Assembly: GCF_900177745.1 (NCBI RefSeq)
Contig: NZ_FXAR01000007.1
Coordinates: 1-64,000, forward strand
Origin: Corynebacterium pollutisoli
GTDB taxonomy: Bacteria; Actinomycetota; Actinomycetes; Mycobacteriales; Mycobacteriaceae
DNA length: 64,000 nucleotides
Reading direction: 5' to 3'
Shown here: positions 16,452 to 25,202 of the stretch, in pieces
How positions within the stretch are numbered: position 1 is the first letter of the stretch
How the letters are laid out: the number at the start of each line of letters is the position of its first letter
Made by a program: the position numbers and the translations under genes
Notes under the pieces: generated by a model
Database searches by the model: none
Told to the model about the DNA's origin: nothing
The model's input: the letters and a program-made list of their open reading frames with translations, nothing else

Positions 16452-17831
16452 CTAGATGGTGAGCTCCTCCGGAGCGGCATCGCCCTCGCGCTGGGCCACC
16501 AGGCGGTGGATGTTGTACTCCCACTCCTGGAGGGCCTCCGGCAGCTCGCCCTTGGACGGATCCTGCAGGTACTCGCGACGCTCGGCGTCGTAGTCCCACA
16601 GCCAGTCGACGTAGGGGTACCACGAGGTGCGGCCGGCCTGGCGGAAGGTCTCGTTGCGGATGAGGCGGGAGACGCCGTCGACGTGCCACAGCTCGCCCCA
16701 GAAGCGGCCGGTGGTCTGGATGCGGGCGCAGCGGGGGGCACGCTCGCCGGAGACGTCGGCGAGCACGGACGCCCAGTCCAGGGAGCCGGTGGCGGCGGCC
16801 TGGGAGGCGTAGAGCGCGAGGCACTCGGCGTCCTCCATGGCCATGACGGCGCCGGAGGCGAGGTACTGCAGCGGCGGGTGCGCGGCGTCGCCCATGACGA
16901 TGATGCGGTCGGAGACGACCCAGTTGTCCAGCGGCTCGCGGTCGGACATCTGCCACCAGGTGTCCAGCCACATGGAGCCGAGGCGGCCCTGGACGAACTC
17001 GTTGGTGTGGTCGAAGGCGTTCTTGAACTCCTCGTTGTTGCCCCAGTCCTCCGGGACGTCGGTGCCCTCGGTCAGTGCCTGGAGGTAGCGCGGCGACTGG
17101 AAGACGGCGACCTGGTTGAGCAGCTCACCGTGGCGCAGCGGGTACTGGATGAAGTGGCAGCGCGGGCCGATGTAGCCGACGACGTCCTTGAGGTCCTTCA
17201 TGTCCGGATCGTCCGGGAGGGAGGAGGTGCCGCGGTAGGCGACGTAGGCGGACGGGACCGGCTCGTCCTGGACGATCTCCTTGCGGAAGACGGAGTGGAT
17301 GCCGTCGAAGGCGACGAGGATGTCGGCCTCGACGTCCTCGGTGCGGCCGTCGGCACGGTGCTCGAGGTGGACGGTGACGCCGTCGGGTCGGGTGTCGGCG
17401 CCGAGGACCTGCACGCCGTTGTGCAGGGTGGCGCCCGCCTCCTGGGCGGCCTCGACGAGGATGGCCAGCAGGTCGGAGCGGTGGATGACCAGGTAGCGGC
17501 CGCCGTAGTGCTGCTGGAAGTCCGCGCCGAAGTCCATGGTGAGGATCGGCTCGGTGGTGATGGCGTCGCGGAACTGCATGCGCTCCGGGAGGTAACCGGC
17601 CTCGAAGACCCGGTCCCTGAGACCCCACTTCTCCAGCATCTTCACGCCGTGGGGGCCGATCTGCAGGCCAGCGCCGACCTCCTTGAACTCGGGGGCGCGC
17701 TCGTAGAGGGTGACGTCGGCACCGCGCAGCGACAGTGCGAGCGCGCCCGCGGCGCCGCCGATACCGCCACCGGCGATGATGAACTTCTGGCCCGTGAGCT
17801 CGTCAGAGGCGTTGAGGACGTTCTGGGACAT
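16452..17831 (-). CDS. genH: 3-hydroxybenzoate 6-monooxygenase
   Basis: A 459-residue FAD-dependent aromatic hydroxylase that converts 3-hydroxybenzoate to gentisate with NAD(P)H and oxygen. The FAD site is [18 protein letters not shown] (residues 17-34); [14 protein letters not shown] near 176 is the DG motif and [17 protein letters not shown] near 313 the GD motif that binds the riboflavin. The gene follows genK by 15 bases with AAGGAAG before the ATG, so genK-genH is an operon. Order and orientation match the C. glutamicum gen (nag) cluster, where this enzyme is GenH/NagM. Other aromatic hydroxylases are possible from sequence alone, but the context strongly favours 3-hydroxybenzoate. Confidence 0.9.
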   Translation of the reverse strand: MSQNVLNASDELTGQKFIIAGGGIGGAAGALALSLRGADVTLYERAPEFKEVGAGLQIGPHGVKMLEKWGLRDRVFEAGYLPERMQFRDAITTEPILTMDFGADFQQHYGGRYLVIHRSDLLAILVEAAQEAGATLHNGVQVLGADTRPDGVTVHLEHRADGRTEDVEADILVAFDGIHSVFRKEIVQDEPVPSAYVAYRGTSSLPDDPDMKDLKDVVGYIGPRCHFIQYPLRHGELLNQVAVFQSPRYLQALTEGTDVPEDWGNNEEFKNAFDHTNEFVQGRLGSMWLDTWWQMSDREPLDNWVVSDRIIVMGDAAHPPLQYLASGAVMAMEDAECLALYASQAAATGSLDWASVLADVSGERAPRCARIQTTGRFWGELWHVDGVSRLIRNETFRQAGRTSWYPYVDWLWDYDAERREYLQDPSKGELPEALQEWEYNIHRLVAQREGDAAPEELTI

Positions 17832-17846
17832 GGGTGACTTCCTTTT

Positions 17847-19202
17847 CTAACGGGGATCAGAGTGGGAGGTGATGACGGTGACGTTGGGGTTCGGCATCTT
17901 CCGGTGGATGAAGAACAGGACCACCAGCGACAGCGAGGACAGCAGCGCGGAGCAGGCGAACAGCAGGTAGTTCGAGCCGACGCCGAGGTTCCAGTTGAGC
18001 AGCAGTCCGGCCAGCTGCGGGGCGACGACGGCACCGATGCGGCCGACGCCGAGGGCCCAGCCGAGGGCCGTGCCGCGCAGGTTGTGCGGGTAGAAGTTGG
18101 CCACGGCGGCGATGATGAGGATCTGCGTGCCGTGCGTACCGACGCCCGCGAGCACCAGGATCACGTACACGGCGAGGACGGACGGTTCGCTGAGCAGCAG
18201 GAGCAGGGCCACACCGGCCACACCGGCGGCGACGGCACCGGACTTCAGCGGGCCGAAACGGTCACCCGCCCAGGCGGTGACGACGGAGCCGAGGATGGCA
18301 CCGAGGTTGAGGGCCAGGGTGAAGTTGAGGGCGGCGCCGAAGTCGTAGCCGGCGGTCTGCATGAGGCGCGGCAGCCAGGTGCCCAGGCCGTACCAGGCGA
18401 GCAGGGTGACGAAGGTGGCGATGGAGAACCAGATGGAGATCGCCATGTACTTGCCGGTGAGCAGGTCCTTGAAGCCGGCGGGCTGATCCTCCCCCTCGCG
18501 GGCGGCGTGGTCCTCGCGGATGGCCTGGTCGGAGGGGATGACCTTCATGGCGATCGGCAGGCCGATGACGAGGGGGACGATGGCCAGCAGGAACATGAAG
18601 CGCCAGCCCCAGTCCTCGTGGGACGGGACGATGAACTGGGCGAGGACCGCGGCGATGGAACCGCCGAGCGGGACGCCGGACATCATGACGGTCGCCCACG
18701 CGGACATCGTCTTACGCGGGACGAGGTCGGAGGTCATCGCGTTGACCGAGGGCACGAGACCGCCGAGGCCGATACCGGCCAGGAGGCGGAAGGCACCGAA
18801 CATCCATGGGCTGATGGCGAAGGCGCACAGCAGCGTGAACACGGAGAGCACGACGACGGATCCGATGACCGCGAACTTGCGCCCCACCCGGTCGGAGAGC
18901 CGTCCGACCCACACGGCCCCGATGACCATGCCGAGGAAGGCGGTGGAACCGATGGTGCCGGCCTGCGCCGAGTTGAGGTTCCACTCCTCCATGAGCTCGG
19001 TCTGCACGGTGCCGTAGACGATGAGGTCGTAACCGTCGAAGACGACGAAGAACCAGCCGATGAGCACGGCGGCGAGACGGCGCCCGCTGATGCCCAGGAT
19101 GCTGAAGCCGCTGGTGTTGTCACCCATTCCGGGTGTCTGTGTGCCACCGGCCGTGCCGACGGCGGTGGACCCGCTGCGCGGGTGATCGGAGATTGGAGCC
19201 AT
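17847..19202 (-). CDS. genK: Gentisate/3-hydroxybenzoate MFS importer (AAHS family)
   Basis: A 451-residue aromatic acid:H+ symporter with twelve predicted membrane segments. The family's first-segment signature DGYDLIVYG is at about residues 52-60, the loop VGRLSDRVGRKFAV follows segment 2, and a second loop is AWAGDRFGPLKSG. Translation is taken from ATG 19202 (MAPISDHPRSGS); the frame is open further upstream but that part overlaps the GenR operator and promoter. It is divergent from genR and heads the genK-genH operon. In C. glutamicum the equivalent gene (genK/nagT) takes up gentisate and 3-hydroxybenzoate. Confidence 0.88.
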   Translation of the reverse strand: MAPISDHPRSGSTAVGTAGGTQTPGMGDNTSGFSILGISGRRLAAVLIGWFFVVFDGYDLIVYGTVQTELMEEWNLNSAQAGTIGSTAFLGMVIGAVWVGRLSDRVGRKFAVIGSVVVLSVFTLLCAFAISPWMFGAFRLLAGIGLGGLVPSVNAMTSDLVPRKTMSAWATVMMSGVPLGGSIAAVLAQFIVPSHEDWGWRFMFLLAIVPLVIGLPIAMKVIPSDQAIREDHAAREGEDQPAGFKDLLTGKYMAISIWFSIATFVTLLAWYGLGTWLPRLMQTAGYDFGAALNFTLALNLGAILGSVVTAWAGDRFGPLKSGAVAAGVAGVALLLLLSEPSVLAVYVILVLAGVGTHGTQILIIAAVANFYPHNLRGTALGWALGVGRIGAVVAPQLAGLLLNWNLGVGSNYLLFACSALLSSLSLVVLFFIHRKMPNPNVTVITSHSDPR

Positions 19203-19241
19203 AGGCACATCTTCAGGGTGATGGGGGTTACAATCAAAGAT

Positions 19242-19258
19242 ATTCCAGATAGCGGAAG
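19242..19258. promoter_or_regulatory. GenR-like operator between genK and genR
   Basis: ATTCC-N7-GGAAG fits the inverted repeat ATTCC-N7-GGAAT that I recall being reported for the IclR-type regulator GenR. It lies in the 58-base divergent spacer and touches the genR start, compatible with autoregulation and with control of genKH. Confidence 0.6.
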
Positions 19259-19260
19259 GT

Positions 19261-20052
19261 GTGATTTTCTTGAACCTCGCTCCCACCCACGGGGCACCCC
19301 CGCGGGAGTTTCTGCAGTCGGTGGACCACTCCCTCATCCTCATCCTCATGCTCCGGGACAGGGGTACCCTCACCATCTCCGGGGCGGCCGAGGAACTCGG
19401 CGTGAGCCCGTCGACGGTGCACCGGTCCATGGCGATGCTCGTCTACCGCGGCTTCGCCACGCGCAGCGAATCCCGCACGTATCTGCCCGGCCCGGCCCTG
19501 TCGTCGTCGAGTCTCCAGCCGGGCGTGGGCAGCGAACTCATCGCCGCCTGCCTGCCGCACATGCAGGCCATCGCGACCGAGTCCGCGGAGACCACCCACC
19601 TCATGGTCCTGGTGGGCAACAAGGTGCATTTCCTCCACACCGTGGAGGGCACCCATCCGGTGCGCGTGGGCATCCGCCGCGGCCAGGTCATGCCTGCCGA
19701 GCAGAACGCCGGCGGCCTCATCATGCTGGCGGAACACTCCGCCGCGGAGCTCCGCGCCCTCTACCCCTCGCTTCCCGACGCCGACTTCGAGTCCCTGCGT
19801 CGCCAGCTCCACCGGACGCGGGGTCGCGGGTTCTCCATCAACAACGGCCTCTACGAGCACGACGTCTCGGCGGTCGGCGTGTGTCTGCGCAACGATCTGG
19901 GTGACATTCTGGGGGCCATGACGGTGGCCACCCCGACGGGCCGTTTCCGCGGTGTCCACCGTCGCTGCGCGGAGATTCTGCTCAAACATTCCCGCGATCT
20001 CAACCGCCGTCTGGAGGACCTGCGGCTGACCGCCCCGGACATCAAGGCGTGA
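19261..20052 (+). CDS. genR: IclR-type regulator of the gentisate pathway
   Basis: A 263-residue IclR regulator: winged helix in about residues 20-75 (TISGAAEELGVSPSTVHRSM) and an effector-binding domain from about 90 (HLMVLVGNKVHFLHTVEG, YEHDVSAVGVCLRN). The first possible start is GTG 19261, but GGAAGG lies only one base before it; the in-frame TTG at 19270 has better spacing, so the N-terminus is uncertain by three residues. In C. glutamicum GenR activates genDFM and genKH with 3-hydroxybenzoate or gentisate as effector and represses itself. Operator-like repeats flank this gene on both sides, which supports the same role. Confidence 0.87.
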   Translation: MIFLNLAPTHGAPPREFLQSVDHSLILILMLRDRGTLTISGAAEELGVSPSTVHRSMAMLVYRGFATRSESRTYLPGPALSSSSLQPGVGSELIAACLPHMQAIATESAETTHLMVLVGNKVHFLHTVEGTHPVRVGIRRGQVMPAEQNAGGLIMLAEHSAAELRALYPSLPDADFESLRRQLHRTRGRGFSINNGLYEHDVSAVGVCLRNDLGDILGAMTVATPTGRFRGVHRRCAEILLKHSRDLNRRLEDLRLTAPDIKA

Positions 20053-20057
20053 GAAAA

Positions 20058-20103
20058 GGGGTAGGGATTCCTACCCCCGGAACTATTTTCCGTAAGGCGG
20101 AAA
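20058..20103 (+). promoter_or_regulatory. Two tandem GenR-like operators upstream of genD
   Basis: ATTCC-N7-GGAAC at 20067-20083 and TTTCC-N7-GGAAA at 20087-20103 lie with centres 20 bases apart, about two helical turns, so two regulator dimers could sit on one face. The first overlaps a small stem (GGGGTAGG/CCTACCCC, 20058-20077) that may also end genR transcription. Confidence 0.6.
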
Positions 20104-20208
20104 GTCTTTGAGTCACACTTTTCCGGCCCCTATGTTTGAGGTCACAACCACCCCCTGTGTGCGGTCCCCCGCCGGCCCGCGCACCATCACAACGCAGGAG
20201 GTTCACGC

Positions 20209-21330
20209 ATGAGCGAGAGCACCGACTACTCCAACAAGCACGTTGAATTTGTGGCCCCCGAGCCGACGCCTGAGGAGCAGGCCGAGCTCAACGACATGTA
20301 CGCCAAGATGGACGATCTCCACATGAAGCCCCTGTGGAACCAGATCGGCGGCCTCATGCCGAACGAGCCGGACCCGCAGGCCCTGGCCCACCGCTGGGAC
20401 TGGTCCGAGCTGATCAAGCTGGCCCGCCGCTCCGGCGAGCTCGTCCCCGTCGGCCGCGGCGGTGAGCGCCGCGCCATCGGCCTGGCCAACCCGGGCCTGG
20501 GCGGCCCGACCTACATCGCCCCCACCCTGTGGGCCGCGATCCAGTACCTCGCCCCGGGTGAGAACGCCCCGGAGCACCGCCACTCCCAGAACGCCTTCCG
20601 CTTCGTCATCGAGGGCGAGGGCGTGTGGACCGTCGTCAACGGCGACGCCGTCCCGATGAAGCGCGGCGACTTCCTGCTCACCCCGGGCTGGAACTTCCAC
20701 GGCCACCACAACATCGCCACCGAGCCGATGGCCTGGCTCGACGGCCTGGACATCCCCTTCGCGTACCAGATGGACACCGGCTTCTTCGAGTACGGCTCCG
20801 AGAAGCTCACCGACGAGTCCACCCCGGACTACTCCCGCTCCGAGCGCCTGTGGGCGCACCCGGGCCTGCGCCCGGTCGCCTTCCCCGGTGCGACCACGTC
20901 CTCCACCATCGGCCGGTACGCCTGGGAGCACACCGACGCCGCCCTCAACGACCAGCTGCAGCTCGAGGACGCCGGCTTCCCGGGCGTCGTCGGCCCGGGT
21001 CACGCGGCCATCCGCTACACCAACCCGACCACCGGCGGCGACGTCATGTCGACCATCCGCGCCGAGTTCCACCGCCTGCGCCCGGGTGCCGCGACCACCC
21101 CGGTCAAGGAGGTCGGCAACCGTGTCTTCCAGGTCTTCGAGGGTTCCGCCACCATCAAGGTGGGCGAGGAGACCTTCGAGATGAACCACGGCGACGTCGT
21201 CAACGTCCCGTCCTGGAAGCTGTGGTCCATCGAGGCCGGCGTCGACGGCGTCGATCTCTTCTGCTTCTCCGATCACCCGATCTTTGAGAAGCTGAATCTG
21301 GCACGTACCTACACTCCGGAAGGAATCTAA
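20209..21330 (+). CDS. genD: Gentisate 1,2-dioxygenase
   Basis: A 373-residue bicupin Fe(II) dioxygenase that cleaves gentisate to maleylpyruvate. The first cupin carries the metal ligands in ENAPEHRHSQNAFRFVIEG (near residues 117-135) and PGWNFHGHHN near 159; the second cupin (about 270-350, LRPGAATTPVKEVGNRVFQ) lacks the same His set, as in the family. It starts at ATG 20209 with GCAGGAGG upstream and is followed six bases after its stop by genF, giving the genD-genF-genM operon. GenR-like operators precede it. Confidence 0.95.
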   Translation: MSESTDYSNKHVEFVAPEPTPEEQAELNDMYAKMDDLHMKPLWNQIGGLMPNEPDPQALAHRWDWSELIKLARRSGELVPVGRGGERRAIGLANPGLGGPTYIAPTLWAAIQYLAPGENAPEHRHSQNAFRFVIEGEGVWTVVNGDAVPMKRGDFLLTPGWNFHGHHNIATEPMAWLDGLDIPFAYQMDTGFFEYGSEKLTDESTPDYSRSERLWAHPGLRPVAFPGATTSSTIGRYAWEHTDAALNDQLQLEDAGFPGVVGPGHAAIRYTNPTTGGDVMSTIRAEFHRLRPGAATTPVKEVGNRVFQVFEGSATIKVGEETFEMNHGDVVNVPSWKLWSIEAGVDGVDLFCFSDHPIFEKLNLARTYTPEGI

Positions 21331-21336
21331 ATCACC

Positions 21337-22164
21337 ATGCGTCTTGCTACCATCCGCTCCGCCCAGGGCACCTTCGCCGCCCGCGTCGAGTCCGACTCCA
21401 CCGCCGTGAAGATCGACGGTTTCGCCAACGTCGGCGACCTGCTGCAGGAGGACAACTGGCGCGAGGTCGCTGAGCAGGCCGCCGGCGAGGAGGTCTCCTT
21501 CGAGCTGACCGACCTCGAGGCTGTCGTCCCGGCCCCGAAGAAGATCGTCTGCATCGGTCTCAACTACGCCAACCACATCAAGGAGATGGGCCGCGACCTG
21601 CCCGAGGTCCCGACCCTGTTCGTCAAGTTCCCGGACGCCCTCACCGGCCCGTTCGACGATGTCCTCGTCCCCGAGTACGCCAACTCCGAGCTGGACTGGG
21701 AGGGTGAGCTGGCCGTCATCATCGGCAAGCGGGCCCGCCGCGTCAAGGAGGCCGACGCCGCCGACTACATCGCCGGTTACGCCGTCATGAACGACTACAC
21801 CATGCGCGACTACCAGTACCGCACCCTCCAGTGGCACCAGGGCAAGTCCTTCGAGAAGTCCGCCGGTTTCGGCCCGTGGATGACCACCTCCGACGCCTAC
21901 GAGCCGGGCGGCGAGCTGGCCACTTACCTCGGCGACGAGAAGATGCAGACCACCCCGACCGACGACCTGGTGTTCAACCCGGCGCAGCTGGTCGAGTACA
22001 TCTCGCACATCTACCCGCTGGACGCCGGCGACGTCATCGTCACCGGCACCCCGGGCGGCGTCGGCCACGCCCGTAACCCGAAGCGCTACATCGGCGACGG
22101 CGACGTCGTCAAGGTCGAGATCGACGGCCTGGGTCACGTCGCCAACAAGACGGTGTTCGAGTAA
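21337..22164 (+). CDS. genF: Fumarylpyruvate hydrolase (FAH family)
   Basis: A 275-residue hydrolase that splits 3-fumarylpyruvate into fumarate and pyruvate, the last step of the pathway. The FAH fold signature includes [17 protein letters not shown] near residue 68, the metal site [14 protein letters not shown] near 118, and the C-terminal [16 protein letters not shown] near 230. Its TAA overlaps the ATG of genM by one base (TAATG), so the two are translationally coupled. The order genD-genF-genM matches C. glutamicum (nagI-nagK-nagL in the alternative naming). Confidence 0.94.
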   Translation: MRLATIRSAQGTFAARVESDSTAVKIDGFANVGDLLQEDNWREVAEQAAGEEVSFELTDLEAVVPAPKKIVCIGLNYANHIKEMGRDLPEVPTLFVKFPDALTGPFDDVLVPEYANSELDWEGELAVIIGKRARRVKEADAADYIAGYAVMNDYTMRDYQYRTLQWHQGKSFEKSAGFGPWMTTSDAYEPGGELATYLGDEKMQTTPTDDLVFNPAQLVEYISHIYPLDAGDVIVTGTPGGVGHARNPKRYIGDGDVVKVEIDGLGHVANKTVFE

Positions 22165-22886
22165 TGACGAGCTTCCACGACCTGTCCATCGAGGAGCGTC
22201 TCAACCTGACCCGCCGCGGCACCGCGCACTACTCGGGCCAGCTGGCGCTCATCGACAACGCCGAGTTCGGTCGCGATACTCTGCTGCCGGACTGGACCGT
22301 GGCGCACCTGGCCGCCCACGTGGCCTACAACGCCAATGCCCTGTGCAACCTCATGCACTGGGCGGCGACGGGCGAGGAGACCCCCATGTACTCCTCCCCG
22401 CAGGCCCGCGGCGAGGAGATCGCCCGTGGCGCCACCCTCATCCCGGACGCCATCCGTAACCTGCACGATCACACCCTGGTCCGCCTGGACGTCGCCTGGC
22501 GCGACCTCCCGGAGGAGGCCTGGCAGGCCGAGGTGAAGACCGCGCAGGGGCGCACCGTCCCCGCCTCGGAGACGCTGTGGATGCGCACCCGTGAGGTGTG
22601 GCTGCACGCCGTCGACCTCAACGTCAACGCCGGTTTCTCCGACATCCCGACGGTGATCCTGCAGACCCTGGTCCCGGAGATCGCCGGCAAGTGGCGCGGC
22701 GCCGGTGACGGGGAGGGGCTCGTGCTCGTGCCGGAGGAGGGCGCGCGCATCGAGGTCTCCCCCGGTGCCGACACCGTGGAGATCCACGGTGACTGGGCCG
22801 GCCTGGCCCGCTGGGCCTCCGGCCGCGGCGACCGTGGTGTCACCTCCCCGCAGGGCGAGGTGCCCGCACCTCCCCGCTGGCTCTAG
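22164..22886 (+). CDS. genM: Mycothiol-dependent maleylpyruvate isomerase
   Basis: A 240-residue DinB/MDMPI-fold enzyme that isomerises maleylpyruvate to fumarylpyruvate using mycothiol in place of glutathione, a marker of actinobacteria. The zinc-binding His residues can be read in TVAHLAAHVAYNANAL (near 47-60) and RTREVWLHAVDLNVNAG (near 140-156), with a C-terminal SCP-like domain (from about 165). It closes the genDFM operon and is followed by a strong terminator containing the 13-base repeat. Normal length for the family. Confidence 0.94.
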   Translation: MTSFHDLSIEERLNLTRRGTAHYSGQLALIDNAEFGRDTLLPDWTVAHLAAHVAYNANALCNLMHWAATGEETPMYSSPQARGEEIARGATLIPDAIRNLHDHTLVRLDVAWRDLPEEAWQAEVKTAQGRTVPASETLWMRTREVWLHAVDLNVNAGFSDIPTVILQTLVPEIAGKWRGAGDGEGLVLVPEEGARIEVSPGADTVEIHGDWAGLARWASGRGDRGVTSPQGEVPAPPRWL

Positions 22887-22891
22887 CCCCT

Positions 22892-22945
22892 GCTTATCGA
22901 CGCCCCGCCGTCCCCTCTTCCTGTCGAGGGGGCGGCGGGGCGTTT
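22892..22945 (+). terminator. Terminator of genDFM with an embedded GGCGTCGAYAAGC copy
   Basis: ACGCCCCGCCGTCCCC (22900-22915) pairs with GGGGGCGGCGGGGCGT (22928-22943) and is followed by TTCCTT. The left arm begins inside GCTTATCGACGCC (22892-22904), a perfect copy of the repeat. Confidence 0.8.
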
Positions 22946-22996
22946 CCTTAATCTCTCGAATGGCAGAAAGCCAGTCATGCCCTAAGCTCTGCGAAC

Positions 22997-23599
22997 ATGC
23001 GTACAGTTTTAGTCCTGATGTTCATTGCTTTCTTGCCTTTGGCTACTACTTCACCGGCTTGTATGGCGAGGTCCCGTGCATCAGGGGAGTTGGCTCCCGA
23101 GATTTCCGGGTGAGCGCGACAATCCATGCTGGAGGCAGATCGGCCTCGGGCATCAGTCAGGAAGTCAGGTTAGCCTGTGGAGTCTCACGCGCTAATCCTC
23201 CATTGTGGTGGATTCTCTCTCACAGTCGCGACATCTCCTTCTTCCTTTCCCCCCGTCGACGACAGCACGGTGGTGTGGGAGTCCCATACCGCCACTCCAG
23301 TGGGCGAGATTGAAATCCGGGCCGCCATCTCCGATGAGCCGCACCACGACGTTCCCGTTCAGGCCCAGCTGACAGCGCCGGATGGTTCCCCCGCACATAT
23401 CCAGGTGACCTTCACGGTGGGCTCGGCCGGACCACATCCACTGGACCCCCATTCGGCAATGGACCACATGCGCCGGGAAACACAGATCCTCAAGTCAACG
23501 TCCCAGTCAGCAGCTGACTGGGTCAGCGTAGGTGCCTGTCAGATCGGGCAGCACCTGCTCCTGGCCATGATTGCCGTGGCCAGCGACGGTCAAGTGTGA
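22997..23599 (+). pseudogene. Decayed secreted-protein gene (candidate)
   Basis: The 815 bases between genM and the GAPDH gene hold no intact gene I can support. A lipoprotein-like start at 22997 (MRTVLVLMFIAFLPLATTSP then Ala-Cys) stops at 23111 after 38 codons. The same frame stops again at 23171, then stays open from GTG 23177 to 23599 and encodes a Pro/Ser/Thr-rich, probably beta-type stretch (VPVQAQLTAPDGSPAHIQVT). Between the stops another frame is more protein-like (VSATIHAGGRSASGISQEV), as expected after two frameshifts. The region is clearly lower in GC and in codon bias than its neighbours. I cannot name the family. The 23177-23599 part could still be a small functional gene. Confidence 0.35.
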
Positions 23600-23635
23600 G
23601 TTGTTCCTTGAAACCTGCGCTGTCGTCGAAGACAA

Positions 23636-23665
23636 GGCCCGGTTCTCCACGCGGAGTACCGGGCC
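23636..23665. terminator. Hairpin between the decayed gene and gapX
   Basis: GGCCCGGT (23636-23643) pairs with ACCGGGCC (23658-23665), with an inner CTCC/GGAG. On the minus strand it is followed by TTGTCTT, so it most likely ends the GAPDH message. Confidence 0.6.
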
Positions 23666-23701
23666 AATCGCTGAGCCAGCTTGAAGCTGATCCTCGAAGA
23701 G

Positions 23702-25159
23702 CTACTTCAGCTCAGCAGCCTCGAGGCGGCGCGGGTAGATCTGCGGGCGGGCGCCGGCGACCTCCTCGACGATGCGGATGACCTGGTTGGAGTAGCCGAA
23801 CTCGTTGTCGTACCAGACGTAGACCACGAGGTGCTTACCGGAGGCGATGGTGGCCAGGCCGTCGACGATGCCGGCGTGGGTGGTGCCGACGAAGTCGGTG
23901 GAGACGACCTCCGGGGAGTGGATGTAGGAGATCTGCTGGCGCAGGTCGGAGTGCAGGGAGACCTTGCGCAGGAAGTTGTTCACCTCGTCGCGGTCGACCT
24001 CCTGCTCCAGGGTGAGGTTGAGCACGGCCATGGAGACGTCCGGGGTGGGGACGCGGATGGCGTTGCCGGTGAGTTTGCCCTCGAACTCGGGCAGAGCCTT
24101 GGAGACGGCCTTGGCGGCGCCGGTCTCGGTGAGGACCATGTTGAGGGTGGCTGCGCGGCCGCGGCGGGTGCCCTTGTGGAAGTTGTCGATGAGGTTCTGG
24201 TCGTTGGTGAACGAGTGGACGGTCTCGACGTGACCGTGCTCGACGCCGTAGCGGTCGTTGAGCACCTTGAGCACCGGGGTGATGCCGTTGGTGGTGCAGG
24301 AGGCTGCGGTGATGATCTTCTCGTCGTCGGTGATCGTGTCGTGGTTGATGCCGTAGACGACGTTGAGCAGGTCACCCTTGCCCGGGGCGGTGAGCACGAC
24401 GCGGGCGACGCCCTTGGACTCGAGGTGCTGGGACAGGCCCTCGCGGTCGCGCCAACGGCCGGTGTTGTCGACGACGATGGCGTCCTTGATGCCGTAGGCG
24501 GTGTAGTCGACCTCTGCCGGGGAGTTGGAGTAGATCATCTGGATCTTGGTGCCGTTGGCCCAGATGACGTCGTTGTCCTTGTCGACGGTGATGGTGCCGT
24601 CGAAAGCACCGTGGACGGAGTCGCGGCGCAGGAGGGAGGCGCGCTTGACGATGTCGTCCTCGGAGTTCTTGCGTACCACGACGGCACGGAGGCGGACGCC
24701 GCCATAGGTGGCCTCACGCTGGATGAGGATGCGGGCCAGGAGGCGGCCGATACGGCCGAAGCCGTAGAGGACGACGTCGGTCGGCTCGGTCGCGGTGTGC
24801 TTGCCGACGATCTCGGCGAGCTGCTCGTCGAGGTAGGCACGCAGGTCGGTGCCGCCGGACTTCTCGAAGCCGGTGGCCAGGCGACCGAGGTCGATGGAGG
24901 CGGTGCCGAGGTTCATGTCGACGAGCTCGCGCAGGACCGGGATGGTCTGGGACAGCTTCATCTCACGGTCGGCGACGCGGCGGGCGTAGCGGTGCGCCTT
25001 GATGATGTCGATGTCGGTGGCGCCGACGAGCAGTCGTCCGAAGATGGAGACGACGACGTCGTTGTTGCGGTGGAGCTGGCCGATCAGCGGCAGCATCTCC
25101 TGAGCAAGGGCAATCTTCTCGTTCCAGTCGTTCTGCTCGGGCTGCGCGTGGGCGGTCAC
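23702..25159 (-). CDS. gapX: Glyceraldehyde-3-phosphate dehydrogenase, long form (GapX/GapB type)
   Basis: A 485-residue GAPDH with about 130 extra N-terminal residues, the form that corynebacteria use in the gluconeogenic direction, probably with NADP. The nucleotide site is YGFGRIGRLLARIL (near 130), the catalytic Cys is in AASCTTNGITPVLKVL (near 286), and the C-terminus has VWYDNEFGYSNQVIRIVEEV. The start is GTG 25159, with GGAGG ten bases upstream; the frame is open further upstream but without a ribosome site. It is monocistronic, ended by the hairpin at 23636. The N-terminal extension is helical (NEKIALAQEMLPLIGQLH) and of unknown role. C. glutamicum carries an equivalent second GAPDH besides the glycolytic one. 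Confidence 0.9.
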   Translation of the reverse strand: MTAHAQPEQNDWNEKIALAQEMLPLIGQLHRNNDVVVSIFGRLLVGATDIDIIKAHRYARRVADREMKLSQTIPVLRELVDMNLGTASIDLGRLATGFEKSGGTDLRAYLDEQLAEIVGKHTATEPTDVVLYGFGRIGRLLARILIQREATYGGVRLRAVVVRKNSEDDIVKRASLLRRDSVHGAFDGTITVDKDNDVIWANGTKIQMIYSNSPAEVDYTAYGIKDAIVVDNTGRWRDREGLSQHLESKGVARVVLTAPGKGDLLNVVYGINHDTITDDEKIITAASCTTNGITPVLKVLNDRYGVEHGHVETVHSFTNDQNLIDNFHKGTRRGRAATLNMVLTETGAAKAVSKALPEFEGKLTGNAIRVPTPDVSMAVLNLTLEQEVDRDEVNNFLRKVSLHSDLRQQISYIHSPEVVSTDFVGTTHAGIVDGLATIASGKHLVVYVWYDNEFGYSNQVIRIVEEVAGARPQIYPRRLEAAELK

Positions 25160-25202
25160 TGCGGTTCTACCTCCGTGGGTGTGGGGATACGTCCCCACGA
25201 CT

